Of a DNA stretch of 26,798 bases, positions 4,284 to 10,899 are shown one piece after another (the stretch's first letter is position 1; each line of letters starts with the position of its first letter). Origin of the DNA: a virus; the IMG/VR virus record IMGVR_UViG_3300038424_000267, positions 1 through 26,798 of that record. One strand, 5' to 3'. Below the pieces are notes generated by a model. That model saw only the letters and a program-made list of their open reading frames with translations. It ran no database searches and was not told the DNA's origin. The position numbers and the translations under genes are program-made.

Positions 4284-4543
4284 AACGGTGAACAAGAAGT
4301 CGCGGCGAAAGCCGAGGAAGTTCCGGCCATCTGGTCAAGGTGCCGTGGAAGCTGCGGGGCGCGAAAGCGCACGGGTAAGAGTTCGGCAAGCCTTGCTCTA
4401 TCCACTTGTCCGAAACGACTCCACACCGATGCAAGGCAAATAGGGCAGAGGCTGACCACCGATAAAGACTGCCGGGTTGCTGCTTAGACGAATGACTTCT
4501 ACTTACGCAAGTGAGAACAGAAGCCGGGCTACGGGCACCGTAA
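4284..4543 (+). ncRNA. rnpB: RNase P RNA (compact, bacterial-type), phage-encoded
   Basis: RNase P RNA is the ribozyme that removes 5' leaders from tRNA precursors. Helix P1 is ACGGTG (4285-4290) with CACCGT (4536-4541). P2 is GAAGTC (4295-4300) with GACTTC (4494-4499). P3 is reduced to CGGC-GAAA-GCCG. The universally conserved segment GAGGAAGTTCCGGCC (4314-4328) matches bacterial GAGGAAAGUCCGGGC. ACTCCACACCGATGCAAGGC with AAATAGGG matches the bacterial ACUCCACCCGGAGCAAGGCCAAAUAGGG. AGACGAATGACTTC (from about 4487) and ACAGAAGCCGGGCTAC match the distal conserved region, including the second strand of P4. P18 is absent: GCTGCTT joins AGACGAATGAC directly. A P19 hairpin (ACTT-ACGC-AAGT) is present. 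At about 260 bases it is far shorter than the roughly 330-400 of most bacteria. In my fold the loop between GGCAG and CTGCC, where the CCA-binding GGU usually lies, has GGC. It is embedded among its likely substrates. Confidence 0.93.
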
Positions 4544-4562
4544 AGGCATCACAATTTTCAAT

Positions 4563-4636
4563 TTCCTTGTCGTATAATGGCAATACGCGTGGCCGATTAC
4601 CGCGCTATGGTGGTTCGAATCCATCCAAGGAAACCA
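4563..4636 (+). tRNA. tRNA-Ile (GAU) with a non-canonical anticodon loop
   Basis: The acceptor TTCCTTG/CAAGGAA is perfect. The D stem is GTAT/ATAC and the T arm GGTGG-TTCGAAT-CCATC. A73 and encoded CCA. The anticodon arm CGTGG-CCGATTA-CCGCG reads GAT, but position 33 is C instead of the nearly universal U and position 37 is U instead of a purine. The identity is therefore likely but not certain. Confidence 0.78.
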
Positions 4637-4669
4637 TTTTTCAAAATCAACGACCAAAGGTCTACGATA

Positions 4670-4963
4670 ATGAATGCAAGAAAACAAAGAGTAGTAGCAC
4701 AATTAGGTATGCCTCCTGGTACGGCTGCGGGAAGACTTCGCAAGATTATTCTTTTTCATTTGCTTTGCAGACTTGAAGAAAATATATGCTTTAAGTGTGC
4801 CAAAGAAATAGTAACTGTTGATGAGTTGAGCATCGAGCACAAAGAGCCATGGGAAGGCCGCTCTGCTGAGTTGTTTTGGGATTTGAATAACATTGCATTT
4901 TCCCATCTGCGGTGCAATACTATACACCGAGTAAAAATTGGAGAGTATAATACTGCAAACTGA
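4670..4963 (+). CDS. HNH endonuclease, small
   Basis: 97 residues. The ATG at 4670 has AAAGG about nine bases upstream; longer upstream frames run back through the tRNA-Ile gene and are rejected. The product has a basic N-terminus, then CFKCAKEI (a CxxC knuckle), LSIEHKEPW with the first His of the HNH motif, WDLNNIAFSH with the central Asn, and LRCN. This is the short HNH fold common in phage free-standing endonucleases. It is inserted between the two Ile tRNAs, in the same style as the HNH gene at 3206, but without an obvious own promoter. Confidence 0.82.
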   Translation: MNARKQRVVAQLGMPPGTAAGRLRKIILFHLLCRLEENICFKCAKEIVTVDELSIEHKEPWEGRSAELFWDLNNIAFSHLRCNTIHRVKIGEYNTAN

Positions 4964-5012
4964 CAATGCCGGATAGACCGCGCGGATTCACTGGTAGAAC
5001 AAGAAAAGTTTC

Positions 5013-5104
5013 TGTCGATAGCACAGGGTGCAGCGAAGACTTATAAACTTCGGAAAGCGCCAGATTAGCGCAACGGGTCGGCTCAATACCGACATCGACA
5101 ACCA
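5013..5104 (+). tRNA. Aberrant tRNA-Ile (UAU)-like gene with a long variable arm
   Basis: The acceptor TGTCGAT/ATCGACA is perfect. The T arm GTCGG-CTCAATA-CCGAC has C in place of the usual first T of the loop. The anticodon loop CTTATAA reads TAT on a stem with an A-A mismatch next to the loop. The variable region is about 24 bases with a GCGC/GCGC hairpin, unusual for Ile. The D arm is short (GCAC-AGG-GTGC). A73 and encoded CCA, followed by T6. Probably a divergent tRNA; it may also be decaying. Confidence 0.7.
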
Positions 5105-5154
5105 TTTTTTGTAGGGCCTTAGAATATCATGCTCGATGAGCAAAGGAGAGTAAA

Positions 5155-5364
5155 ATGATTGCTAATCATTGTATTGAGATTGTAGAACAGGAAGATGGTA
5201 CTTACGTTTATCCTGTTTTGAATTACAAAAGAGCGCGAGGATGGCATTTGTGTGTGTACAAGGACGGGTCTGCCGATTTATTTCAGAAAGTCGGACCCCA
5301 TGGTGCCTTGTTGGGAAAACCGATTCATCTTCCGCATCCAGTAATAATTGTAGACGAAGAATAA
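5155..5364 (+). CDS. Hypothetical protein, 69 residues
   Basis: The ATG at 5155 follows AAAGGAG (5142-5148). The product (MIANHCIEIVEQEDGTYVYP...) is a small, mostly beta-rich soluble protein by appearance, with no cysteine cluster or membrane segment, ending PVIIVDEE. No family is recognised. A small GCTC/GAGC hairpin lies just before its ribosome binding site. It is a coding insert in the tRNA array, eight bases before tRNA-Ser (UGA). Confidence 0.7.
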   Translation: MIANHCIEIVEQEDGTYVYPVLNYKRARGWHLCVYKDGSADLFQKVGPHGALLGKPIHLPHPVIIVDEE

Positions 5365-5372
5365 ATTTTGAT

Positions 5373-5464
5373 GGAGGGCAGTCGGCAATGGTGCCTCACT
5401 GTCTTGAAAACAGTACCACCGGCTAAGACCCGGTGACAGAGTTCGATTCTCTGGCCTTCCTCCA
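5373..5464 (+). tRNA. tRNA-Ser (UGA), class II
   Basis: The acceptor is GGAGGGC/GCCTTCC. The anticodon arm ACTGT-CTTGAAA-ACAGT reads TGA. The long variable arm (CACCGG...CCGGTG) is as expected for Ser. The T arm is CAGAG-TTCGATT-CTCTG. U73 and encoded CCA. Confidence 0.94.
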
Positions 5465-5471
5465 TTTTCTA

Positions 5472-5531
5472 CTGGCCTTCGCTGATGCCGCGACTAACGA
5501 GTGTGGGGTAAAGCCCCTATCGGGACAGCCA
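5472..5531 (+). other. Short structured spacer between Ser and Gln tRNAs
   Basis: TGGC (5473-5476) pairs with GCCA (5528-5531), and GGGG-TAAAG-CCCC (5505-5517) forms an inner hairpin. It ends in CCA followed by the ATTTTC linker, like the neighbouring tRNAs, but it has no T arm and no anticodon arm. Confidence 0.35.
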
Positions 5532-5540
5532 ATTTTCTAT

Positions 5541-5615
5541 TGCCCGTTCGTTTAACCGGAAGGACAGCGGCCTCTGAAGCCGTGAATCTACGTTCGAATC
5601 GTAGACAGGCAACCA
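5541..5615 (+). tRNA. tRNA-Gln (CUG)
   Basis: The acceptor TGCCCGT/ACAGGCA has one mismatch. The anticodon arm GCGGC-CTCTGAA-GCCGT reads CTG. The T arm is CTACG-TTCGAAT-CGTAG. A73 and encoded CCA. Confidence 0.94.
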
Positions 5616-5619
5616 TATT

Positions 5620-5693
5620 GGGCTGGGAGTAGGCTGAGAATACGTTCGGTTTGCACCCGAAAAAACAGGGTTTGATTCCCTGCCGGTCCACCA
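5620..5693 (+). tRNA. tRNA-Ala (UGC)
   Basis: The acceptor is GGGCTGG/CCGGTCC; it lacks the G3-U70 pair at its usual position but has other wobbles. The anticodon arm TTCGG-TTTGCAC-CCGAA reads TGC. The T arm is CAGGG-TTTGATT-CCCTG. A73 and encoded CCA. Confidence 0.9.
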
Positions 5694-5696
5694 ATT

Positions 5697-5807
5697 TTGT
5701 ACAAGCGGTACGCACCCTATAAGTGGAAGCCAAGGGGATGCGTAGTCCTAGGGAATCCGCGCTTCACGCCGAGGCCCGATTGAACCCGGGAGCAACACGG
5801 CGAACAA
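5697..5807 (+). ncRNA. Candidate structured RNA between Ala and Trp tRNAs
   Basis: TTGT (5697-5700) and ACAA (5804-5807) may close the element. Inside, ACGCA plus CCC (5710-5717) pair with GGG plus TGCGT (to 5743), and CGCCG (5767-5771) pairs with CGGCG (5798-5802) around an inner CCCG/CGGG stem. About 110 bases, without tRNA features. Confidence 0.4.
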
Positions 5808-5814
5808 TTTCTAC

Positions 5815-5889
5815 AGGCGGTTAAGCTCAACGGCAAACTGTCCGTCTCCAAAACGGAACTTGGGAGTTCGAATCTCTCACTGCCTGCCA
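5815..5889 (+). tRNA. tRNA-Trp (CCA)
   Basis: Last gene of the array. The acceptor is AGGCGGT/ACTGCCT. The anticodon arm TCCGT-CTCCAAA-ACGGA reads CCA. The T arm is GGGAG-TTCGAAT-CTCTC. G73 (Trp type) and encoded CCA. Confidence 0.95.
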
Positions 5890-5897
5890 TTTGCGGT

Positions 5898-5997
5898 ACT
5901 ACGATGCGTAACTCACGTAGTCAAGGATCATTCGTGAGGTGATCCATGACCTAGTCCACTCCGTTGAAGTCAGCTAAAATCTGATGGAGGAGTGGAC
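5898..5997 (+). other. Three-hairpin leader before the phosphatase-like gene
   Basis: ACTACG/CGTAGT (5898-5921), GGATCA/TGATCC (5925-5945) and a perfect 9-bp stem GTCCACTCC/GGAGTGGAC (5954-5997) with an inner TCAG/CTGA. There is no T tract. It could end or protect the tRNA transcript or regulate the next gene. Confidence 0.45.
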
Positions 5998-6026
5998 GGT
6001 CGAATTTCAAATCAAAGGAAAACATT

Positions 6027-6893
6027 TTGCGCAGTCTCTTTTTTATCGCAAGACATGGTCAGACTGTCCTAAATGAATCGGGACGTTATCGCGGATGGTC
6101 TGATGGTCCTGACGCCCAACTCAACGAAGATGGTATTCGATCTGCTCATGAAGAAGGCAAGTTTCTTCAGAAGCTGAAGCAGCCGTTTTCAAAGATCATA
6201 TCATCCCCTCTACAACGCGCAGTCTTGACTGCTGCTATTATCGCGGAGTATCTTGGAGTCGAGTTCATTGAAATTGATGATCGCCTTCTGCCTTTGAATG
6301 TTGGCGATTTCAAAGGGCAATCCAAAGCAGATCACCCTATTCAGCCATTTCTTGACAACAAGAACAAAAGATTTCCAAATGGCGAAACGATCAATGAGTT
6401 TGAATATCGTCAGCACGAGTTTGCCGAAGACCTTCTAAAGATAATTGAAAAAGAAAAGAGCACGGAAGACCCCGAAGTTTTGGTTGTTGCCCACGTTTCA
6501 AATGTGATGTACTGGTGGAACCTGCAGACCGGCGCGAACAGCGATGAGTATTTGGGCGAGACGACGGATATTATTAGCCCCGGTGGCATTGCACTGATCG
6601 CGGAGTATACCACGATTCCGATTTTCAAGTCTAATCCTGAAGCCGAATCCGATCACTCCATACAAATTGACATATCTGCGGTTCAAGGGGAGACCGGAAC
6701 TGGATACGAGCCCGCTGCGAACAAGGGGCCATTCTCTTGTGCTAACTGTGAATTTTTTCGATCTGTGGATAATTCCTGCGGACAGGATGACATGTTGAAG
6801 AAGTCAAAGCAGCCGCGCACTTCCGATGGCCGAATTAAGGTTGATCCGAACGCCTGCTGTGAGTATGTTGCCCGAGTCGGCAATGGCAAATAA
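6027..6893 (+). CDS. Histidine phosphatase superfamily protein with C-terminal Cys-rich module
   Basis: 288 residues from a TTG start at 6027, with AAAGGA upstream at 6014-6019. The N-terminus has the RHG motif of the phosphoglycerate mutase/histidine phosphatase fold (ARHGQTVLNESG, catalytic H10), the conserved SPLQRA (R64) and the second catalytic His in VVAHVSN (H156). The position that normally carries the acid/base Glu (RLxE...GxxxG) reads RLLPLNVGDFKG, so that Glu seems to be replaced by Pro. After about residue 230 comes CANCEFF (C238, C241), C251 and DPNACCEY (C277, C278), a metal- or cluster-binding pattern found at the ends of some phage proteins. The last codons overlap the next gene by 11 bases. 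Substrate unknown. Confidence 0.8.
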   Translation: MRSLFFIARHGQTVLNESGRYRGWSDGPDAQLNEDGIRSAHEEGKFLQKLKQPFSKIISSPLQRAVLTAAIIAEYLGVEFIEIDDRLLPLNVGDFKGQSKADHPIQPFLDNKNKRFPNGETINEFEYRQHEFAEDLLKIIEKEKSTEDPEVLVVAHVSNVMYWWNLQTGANSDEYLGETTDIISPGGIALIAEYTTIPIFKSNPEAESDHSIQIDISAVQGETGTGYEPAANKGPFSCANCEFFRSVDNSCGQDDMLKKSKQPRTSDGRIKVDPNACCEYVARVGNGK

Positions 6894-7311
6894 GTGGACG
6901 AAGACTCATTGTAAACATGGGCACGAATTTACTCCTGAGAATACTTGCTGGGATAAACATCGTCGTCGTTCTTGTAGAGTTTGTGGCCGATTAAAATATG
7001 CAAGATTGATGGGCGGTCCTGAAAAGAAACGGTATCATTCAGATCGTTATAGAATGTGGAAATATGGTATAAGCGCAGAAGTGTTTGTTGCGATGCTCGC
7101 GGCTCAAAATAATTGTTGTGGAGTATGTTTGAAACCTTTCTCGGAAGATAAAGGGATGGAGGCGGTTGTAGATCACTCCCATGTTACCGAAATGAATCGA
7201 GGATTAGTTCATAGAAAATGCAACATGGCTCTTGGTCTTCTACAGGATGATCCTGTTACTTGCAAATTGGCCGCAGCATATTTGGAAAAATATCTCGGGG
7301 AGAAGAAATGA
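6883..7311 (+). CDS. Endonuclease VII-like homing endonuclease
   Basis: 142 residues from the ATG at 6883, which overlaps the end of the preceding gene. The pattern is complete for the phage endonuclease VII group: N-terminal knuckle CKHGHEFTPENT with RRSCRVCG, a YG-x-MLAAQNN-CCGVC segment, then VVDHSHVTEMNRGLVHRKCNMALGLL and a C-terminal helix AAAYLEKYL. Upstream in-frame starts at 6826 and 6865 would lie deep inside the phosphatase gene and lack better ribosome binding sites. It is likely a free-standing homing endonuclease; resolvase function is possible but less likely with three copies in the window. Confidence 0.88.
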   Translation: MANKWTKTHCKHGHEFTPENTCWDKHRRRSCRVCGRLKYARLMGGPEKKRYHSDRYRMWKYGISAEVFVAMLAAQNNCCGVCLKPFSEDKGMEAVVDHSHVTEMNRGLVHRKCNMALGLLQDDPVTCKLAAAYLEKYLGEKK

Positions 7312-7472
7312 ATTCAACGCGATACAACTATTCATGTGCTGCCTGCCAAGGTTCTGTAACAAAAACCCCCACTGGAAAATCAAAAGGTGAGAAGGGCACG
7401 ATTCACGGCCTGCATGGCTGGGAGTGCAATAACTGCGGTCGCGGGGCGAAAGTTTCTCGCGCGCTAAAATAA
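7308..7472 (+). CDS. Small zinc-ribbon protein, 54 residues
   Basis: The ATG at 7308 overlaps the TGA of the endonuclease (ATGA) and follows GGGGAGAAG. The product contains two knuckles, SCAACQG and ECNNCGRGAK, separated by a basic Gly/Lys-rich stretch, typical of a minimal zinc ribbon that could bind nucleic acid. Function unknown. It precedes the tail-protein gene by nine bases and is probably co-translated with its neighbours. Confidence 0.75.
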   Translation: MNSTRYNYSCAACQGSVTKTPTGKSKGEKGTIHGLHGWECNNCGRGAKVSRALK

Positions 7473-7481
7473 GAAGGATTG

Positions 7482-9227
7482 ATGCCGACTATTGTTGGAA
7501 CAGACGGACAAAATTTATTTTGGAATGATGAAGTCAAAGGGCTTCAAAAAACACCTTTAACTTCTGCGATAGGAACTACAAATTTTAATGGTTTGACTAA
7601 CCAACCCGGGGTCTTTGCTCAGGCTTTTGGTGTTACTGCAAACACTCGTTGGACTGGCGATGGTTCTATTACGCTCAATTCTCCAACAGTCACATCAGCA
7701 TCCATCAATTTCACTGCTTCCGATGTAGGAAAAACGATTTATACCGTTTATCCGAGCACGGGACAGACAAAATTAATAGGGACAATTCTTTCAGTTCAAT
7801 CTTCAACTCAAGCTACAGCGAGTGCGAATGCATCTGCCACGCAGTCCAATTGTTCTTTGTGCGTCGGAACGGATGACACTGCCGCTTTACAAGCCGCTTG
7901 GGCGGCGTGCCTAGCAGCGGGCGGTGCAATGCTATTTTTGCCCTCGGGGGCAATGCTGGTTTCTGCACAGCCTTTTTATTATTCTAATGGTTCTACGGCA
8001 AGTCCTATAGGTGCATTTGGGCTTCAAGGACAGGGAGGATATGGTTCAGGGACTGTGTTTGTAGTCTCACCAAGTTTTAATTTTGGTTCCATGCACGGGT
8101 CGGGGATGATTTACGATGTGGTATCCGGCGTCTCTGGGGCTTACGACGGTTTTCATATGTTTAATCGCGTTTCCCAGATTAGCGTCACGGGCTTAGGGGC
8201 GGGATTCGGAAGTCAAAGTGGCAGCGGTCTTTCTTTGTTATATGGGAGTAATGCCTGTTTTTCTGATATTCAAATCGCGGGATTTTCTGGCCCTGCGTAT
8301 ATGTCATGCGTGACTTTGAACACGGAGAATCGTGCCTATAATTTGAATATTCAACCCCAATTTAGTAGTGGTTTGGGTAATCCAGTAAACTGTCTCTCAA
8401 TTGCAAACGGCGCAGATTCGGTAGAAATATATGCTCCGATTTTAGCCTACACTGGAGGGTGGGGCTTAGTTTTTGAGAACAATACGAACGTAAATATTTT
8501 TGGCGGCTTAATCACGAGCACGGGTGGGGGACCAGGTAGCAATCCTCACACGGGTGTTAGTGTCATCGGTTCCACGGGAGTGAATTTTTTTGGTACTCGA
8601 ATTAATGCAGCGAATACTGGAGGGGCAACTCCCGGAGGGATTTATGTTGACGGCACATCCGAGGTGTTCTTGTCCGGTGTTGAAATTCTGAATGGAATAA
8701 CAAGTTCTACAAATATTTGGGTAGCTAGTGGTGGTCAACTTTCTTTGCAGAATGTGAACAATGTGGTTACTGGAAGTGCAGCGGGCTTGAACATCGCGGG
8801 TTCCCTTTATGACCTAGGAGGCAACATCTTCGGTCAAACGCCAACAATTTCTGGTTCGATATTCGGAGATGCTTCAATTACAGGCACTGTTCAAGTTGCT
8901 GGAAATATTACGCCGGGGACTGGATGGGGGACCACAGGAGCGGCGGGGAATGGAGTATCATCCGTTAGTGGGAACACGAAAATAATTCAGTTCACCATCA
9001 CCACGGCGGGCACCCCAGGAGCTAGTCCAACTGTGGCGATAGTGTTTCCCACTCCATTTTTGGTTGCGCCCATCGTTAGCTTGCAGCAAGTGGGCGGCAC
9101 GGGAACATCGATATCGAATCCGATTGCGAGTTCGATCACAACAATGGGAGCAACGTTCACTTTCACGGGGACGCCTAGTGCAGCCGGGGCGACATACATT
9201 TTGCAAATGACGGCAGGGCTATCTTAA
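7482..9227 (+). CDS. Tail spike or fibre protein with pectate-lyase-like beta-helix
   Basis: 581 residues from the ATG at 7482; an in-frame TTG at 7479 directly abuts the AAGAAGGA ribosome binding site and is less likely. After an N-terminal domain (about residues 1-125) comes TDDTAALQAAWAACLAAGG...LPSG near residue 131, the signature that opens pectate-lyase-type right-handed beta-helices. Long Gly/Ser/Asn/Thr-rich repeats follow, consistent with stacked beta-helix coils to about residue 460. A beta-rich C-terminal domain comes last. Such proteins are virion tail spikes or fibres that bind or depolymerise host glycans. The gene sits upstream of the terminase-portal-capsid block among other virion genes. 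Confidence 0.75.
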   Translation: MPTIVGTDGQNLFWNDEVKGLQKTPLTSAIGTTNFNGLTNQPGVFAQAFGVTANTRWTGDGSITLNSPTVTSASINFTASDVGKTIYTVYPSTGQTKLIGTILSVQSSTQATASANASATQSNCSLCVGTDDTAALQAAWAACLAAGGAMLFLPSGAMLVSAQPFYYSNGSTASPIGAFGLQGQGGYGSGTVFVVSPSFNFGSMHGSGMIYDVVSGVSGAYDGFHMFNRVSQISVTGLGAGFGSQSGSGLSLLYGSNACFSDIQIAGFSGPAYMSCVTLNTENRAYNLNIQPQFSSGLGNPVNCLSIANGADSVEIYAPILAYTGGWGLVFENNTNVNIFGGLITSTGGGPGSNPHTGVSVIGSTGVNFFGTRINAANTGGATPGGIYVDGTSEVFLSGVEILNGITSSTNIWVASGGQLSLQNVNNVVTGSAAGLNIAGSLYDLGGNIFGQTPTISGSIFGDASITGTVQVAGNITPGTGWGTTGAAGNGVSSVSGNTKIIQFTITTAGTPGASPTVAIVFPTPFLVAPIVSLQQVGGTGTSISNPIASSITTMGATFTFTGTPSAAGATYILQMTAGLS

Positions 9228-9237
9228 AGGACAAGAT

Positions 9238-10386
9238 ATGGGTATATCACCAGTTCTAAATCAATTTGCCAATAGCGGCGGGCTCTCAGGTTCCGTTGCT
9301 TACCCGAACAATAATGCGGCAGGGAATCTCCTCGTCTGCGTGGTGCGCTGCTTAGTGACTGATACAGTAGCGGATACCAATAATGGTTCGTGGACTAGAG
9401 CAGCCTATCAAGCGACATCGGATACTATTGGTGTCGGGATTTTCTATTACGCGAACTGCAAGTCCGGGGCAAACACGGTTAACACGACGGCTTCCATTGC
9501 ACGGCAGGTTGTCATTGGGGAATATTCTGGACTCGCTTTGACGAGTGTTTTGGGTAACACGAATGCAGCAACGGGAACGGGCAATACGGTCAGTTCTGGC
9601 TCTGTTTCGACTTCGCCCAATGCGAACACACTTCTAATCGGCGGGGTTTCAAACGAAACTCTCAACGGTCAAGTTTTTACTCCGACTGGCGGATTTGGTA
9701 ATGAAACAAACGCCAACGCCGGGGGAAATACATTTCTGTGCGACCAGATTGTCTCCTCCGTAAACTCCTATACTTTTGGCGGGTCGTATAGCGGAGCCGT
9801 GGCTCTATGGGCTGCCGCAGCAGCGGTTTTCATAGGAGAGCCGACATGCGCCACTCCAGTCATTAGTCCTGCGGCGGGCGCGTATGATGGCAGTGTGAAT
9901 GTCACGATTACTTGTTCAACACCGGGCAACTCAATTTATTATACGACGGATGGCAGTACGCCTACGTCGGGCTCGACACCGTACACGCCGTTCACAGTAG
10001 ATTCTTCTCTGACCGTCAAAGCAATTGCTATCGCTTCAGGTTATGTAAATAGTGCGGTGGCGTCTGCTGCATACACGCTCACCTACACCATTTCAGGAAG
10101 TGCAGGAGTGGCGGGGGCGACAGTTACTTACGCTGGAACCACTTCAGGAAGTGTGGTAGCCGATGGCTCAGGAAATTATGCTATCTCAGGATTGCCGAAT
10201 CTTTGGACTGGCACTGTTACCCCATCAAAGACAGGTTATACTTTTTCACCTGCTAACTCTTCTCAGACAATTAACAGTGGGGATAACACAGGCGTGAATT
10301 TTACGGCGACATCATCAGGCGGAGGAGCAAGCGGTTGGTTGAATGCTCAACACGATTTCGCAAACAAGAGAGGATTACGAGGATGA
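9238..10386 (+). CDS. Virion adhesin-like protein with CHB_HEX_C and Ig-like domains
   Basis: 382 residues, ATG preceded by AAAGGACAAG. The N-terminal ~195 residues form a Gly/Asn/Thr-rich beta-sandwich-like domain. From about residue 205, ATPVISPAAGAYDGSVNVTI through IYYTTDGSTPTSG to VKAIAIASGYVNSAVASAAYTL matches the chitobiase/beta-hexosaminidase C-terminal-like domain. Next comes a carboxypeptidase-regulatory-like Ig fold (AGATVTYAGTTSG...GNYAISGLP...KTGYTFSP). These domains bind carbohydrate or act as spacers in surface proteins. It ends with a Gly-rich linker and the tail ASGWLNAQHDFANKRGLRG. It probably belongs to the tail or capsid surface with the preceding spike. Confidence 0.72.
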   Translation: MGISPVLNQFANSGGLSGSVAYPNNNAAGNLLVCVVRCLVTDTVADTNNGSWTRAAYQATSDTIGVGIFYYANCKSGANTVNTTASIARQVVIGEYSGLALTSVLGNTNAATGTGNTVSSGSVSTSPNANTLLIGGVSNETLNGQVFTPTGGFGNETNANAGGNTFLCDQIVSSVNSYTFGGSYSGAVALWAAAAAVFIGEPTCATPVISPAAGAYDGSVNVTITCSTPGNSIYYTTDGSTPTSGSTPYTPFTVDSSLTVKAIAIASGYVNSAVASAAYTLTYTISGSAGVAGATVTYAGTTSGSVVADGSGNYAISGLPNLWTGTVTPSKTGYTFSPANSSQTINSGDNTGVNFTATSSGGGASGWLNAQHDFANKRGLRG

Positions 10387-10541
10387 GCGGAGATGCGTTA
10401 GCTCGCGGCGCACGAAGCGCGACATTTGGTCCAGCAAAAGTCACTCAGGCAAAGTGGGATGCCATCTTCGGAAAAGATGAACCCCAAGAAACGCAAGAAA
10501 AGCTCAAGGAATCAGGTAAAGTAAATGGCAAACAGTCTTAA
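10383..10541 (+). CDS. Small hypothetical protein, 52 residues
   Basis: The ATG at 10383 overlaps the stop of the adhesin gene (ATGA) and follows AGGATTACGAGG. The product starts MSGDALARGARSATFG and has the hydrophilic, charged end KDEPQETQEKLKESGKVNGKQS. It overlaps the next gene by 17 bases. The position and size suggest a virion accessory or assembly peptide. No family recognised. Confidence 0.65.
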   Translation: MSGDALARGARSATFGPAKVTQAKWDAIFGKDEPQETQEKLKESGKVNGKQS

Positions 10542-10833
10542 TACCAATCCCATCGTTATCTCTCAAACGCAAACGGCATATAAATCGGCTGTGCTCACAT
10601 CACAGGGATCGTTTATTACGTTACGCATTATTAAAGTATACTGGGAAAATCCGACCAACATTGGCGATACCTTTGTCATTCAAGACCCGGCCAGCGGTCA
10701 GACATGGTTAACAGGCCGATGTGAAGTAGCAAACCAAAGTCAAATTTTTGATTTTACAGCGAAACCCCTGCTATGGAAGGATTTTGAAGTTCTTACATTA
10801 GCATCTGGTACGCTGTATATCTATTTGGACTAA
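10525..10833 (+). CDS. Hypothetical protein, probable virion component, 102 residues
   Basis: ATG at 10525 with AGGTAAAG upstream. The protein is beta-rich by appearance (SAVLTSQGSFITLRIIKVYWENPTNIGDTFVIQDPASGQTWLTGRCE...LTLASGTLYIYLD), with no cysteine pair or membrane segment. Small all-beta proteins of this style are frequent in phage structural regions, for example as decoration or head-tail proteins, but no specific family is recognised. Confidence 0.65.
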   Translation: MANSLNTNPIVISQTQTAYKSAVLTSQGSFITLRIIKVYWENPTNIGDTFVIQDPASGQTWLTGRCEVANQSQIFDFTAKPLLWKDFEVLTLASGTLYIYLD

Positions 10834-10837
10834 CAAG

Positions 10838-10860
10838 TTTTCTCGGTTGCCTTCGGGGAC
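10838..10860 (+). other. Hairpin in the intergenic region
   Basis: TCGGT (about 10840) pairs with ACCGA around an inner stem capped by CTTCGG. No T tract follows. It lies in the 66-base gap before the next gene and may stabilise the upstream message or regulate the next start. Confidence 0.35.
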
Positions 10861-10899
10861 CGAAATCAAGCAGTAAAATTTTTCAGAAGGAAAAGTGAA

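Noticed and set aside
3921-4487. 188-residue open frame on the + strand
   Set aside because: It spans four tRNAs and most of the RNase P RNA; the openness is by chance.
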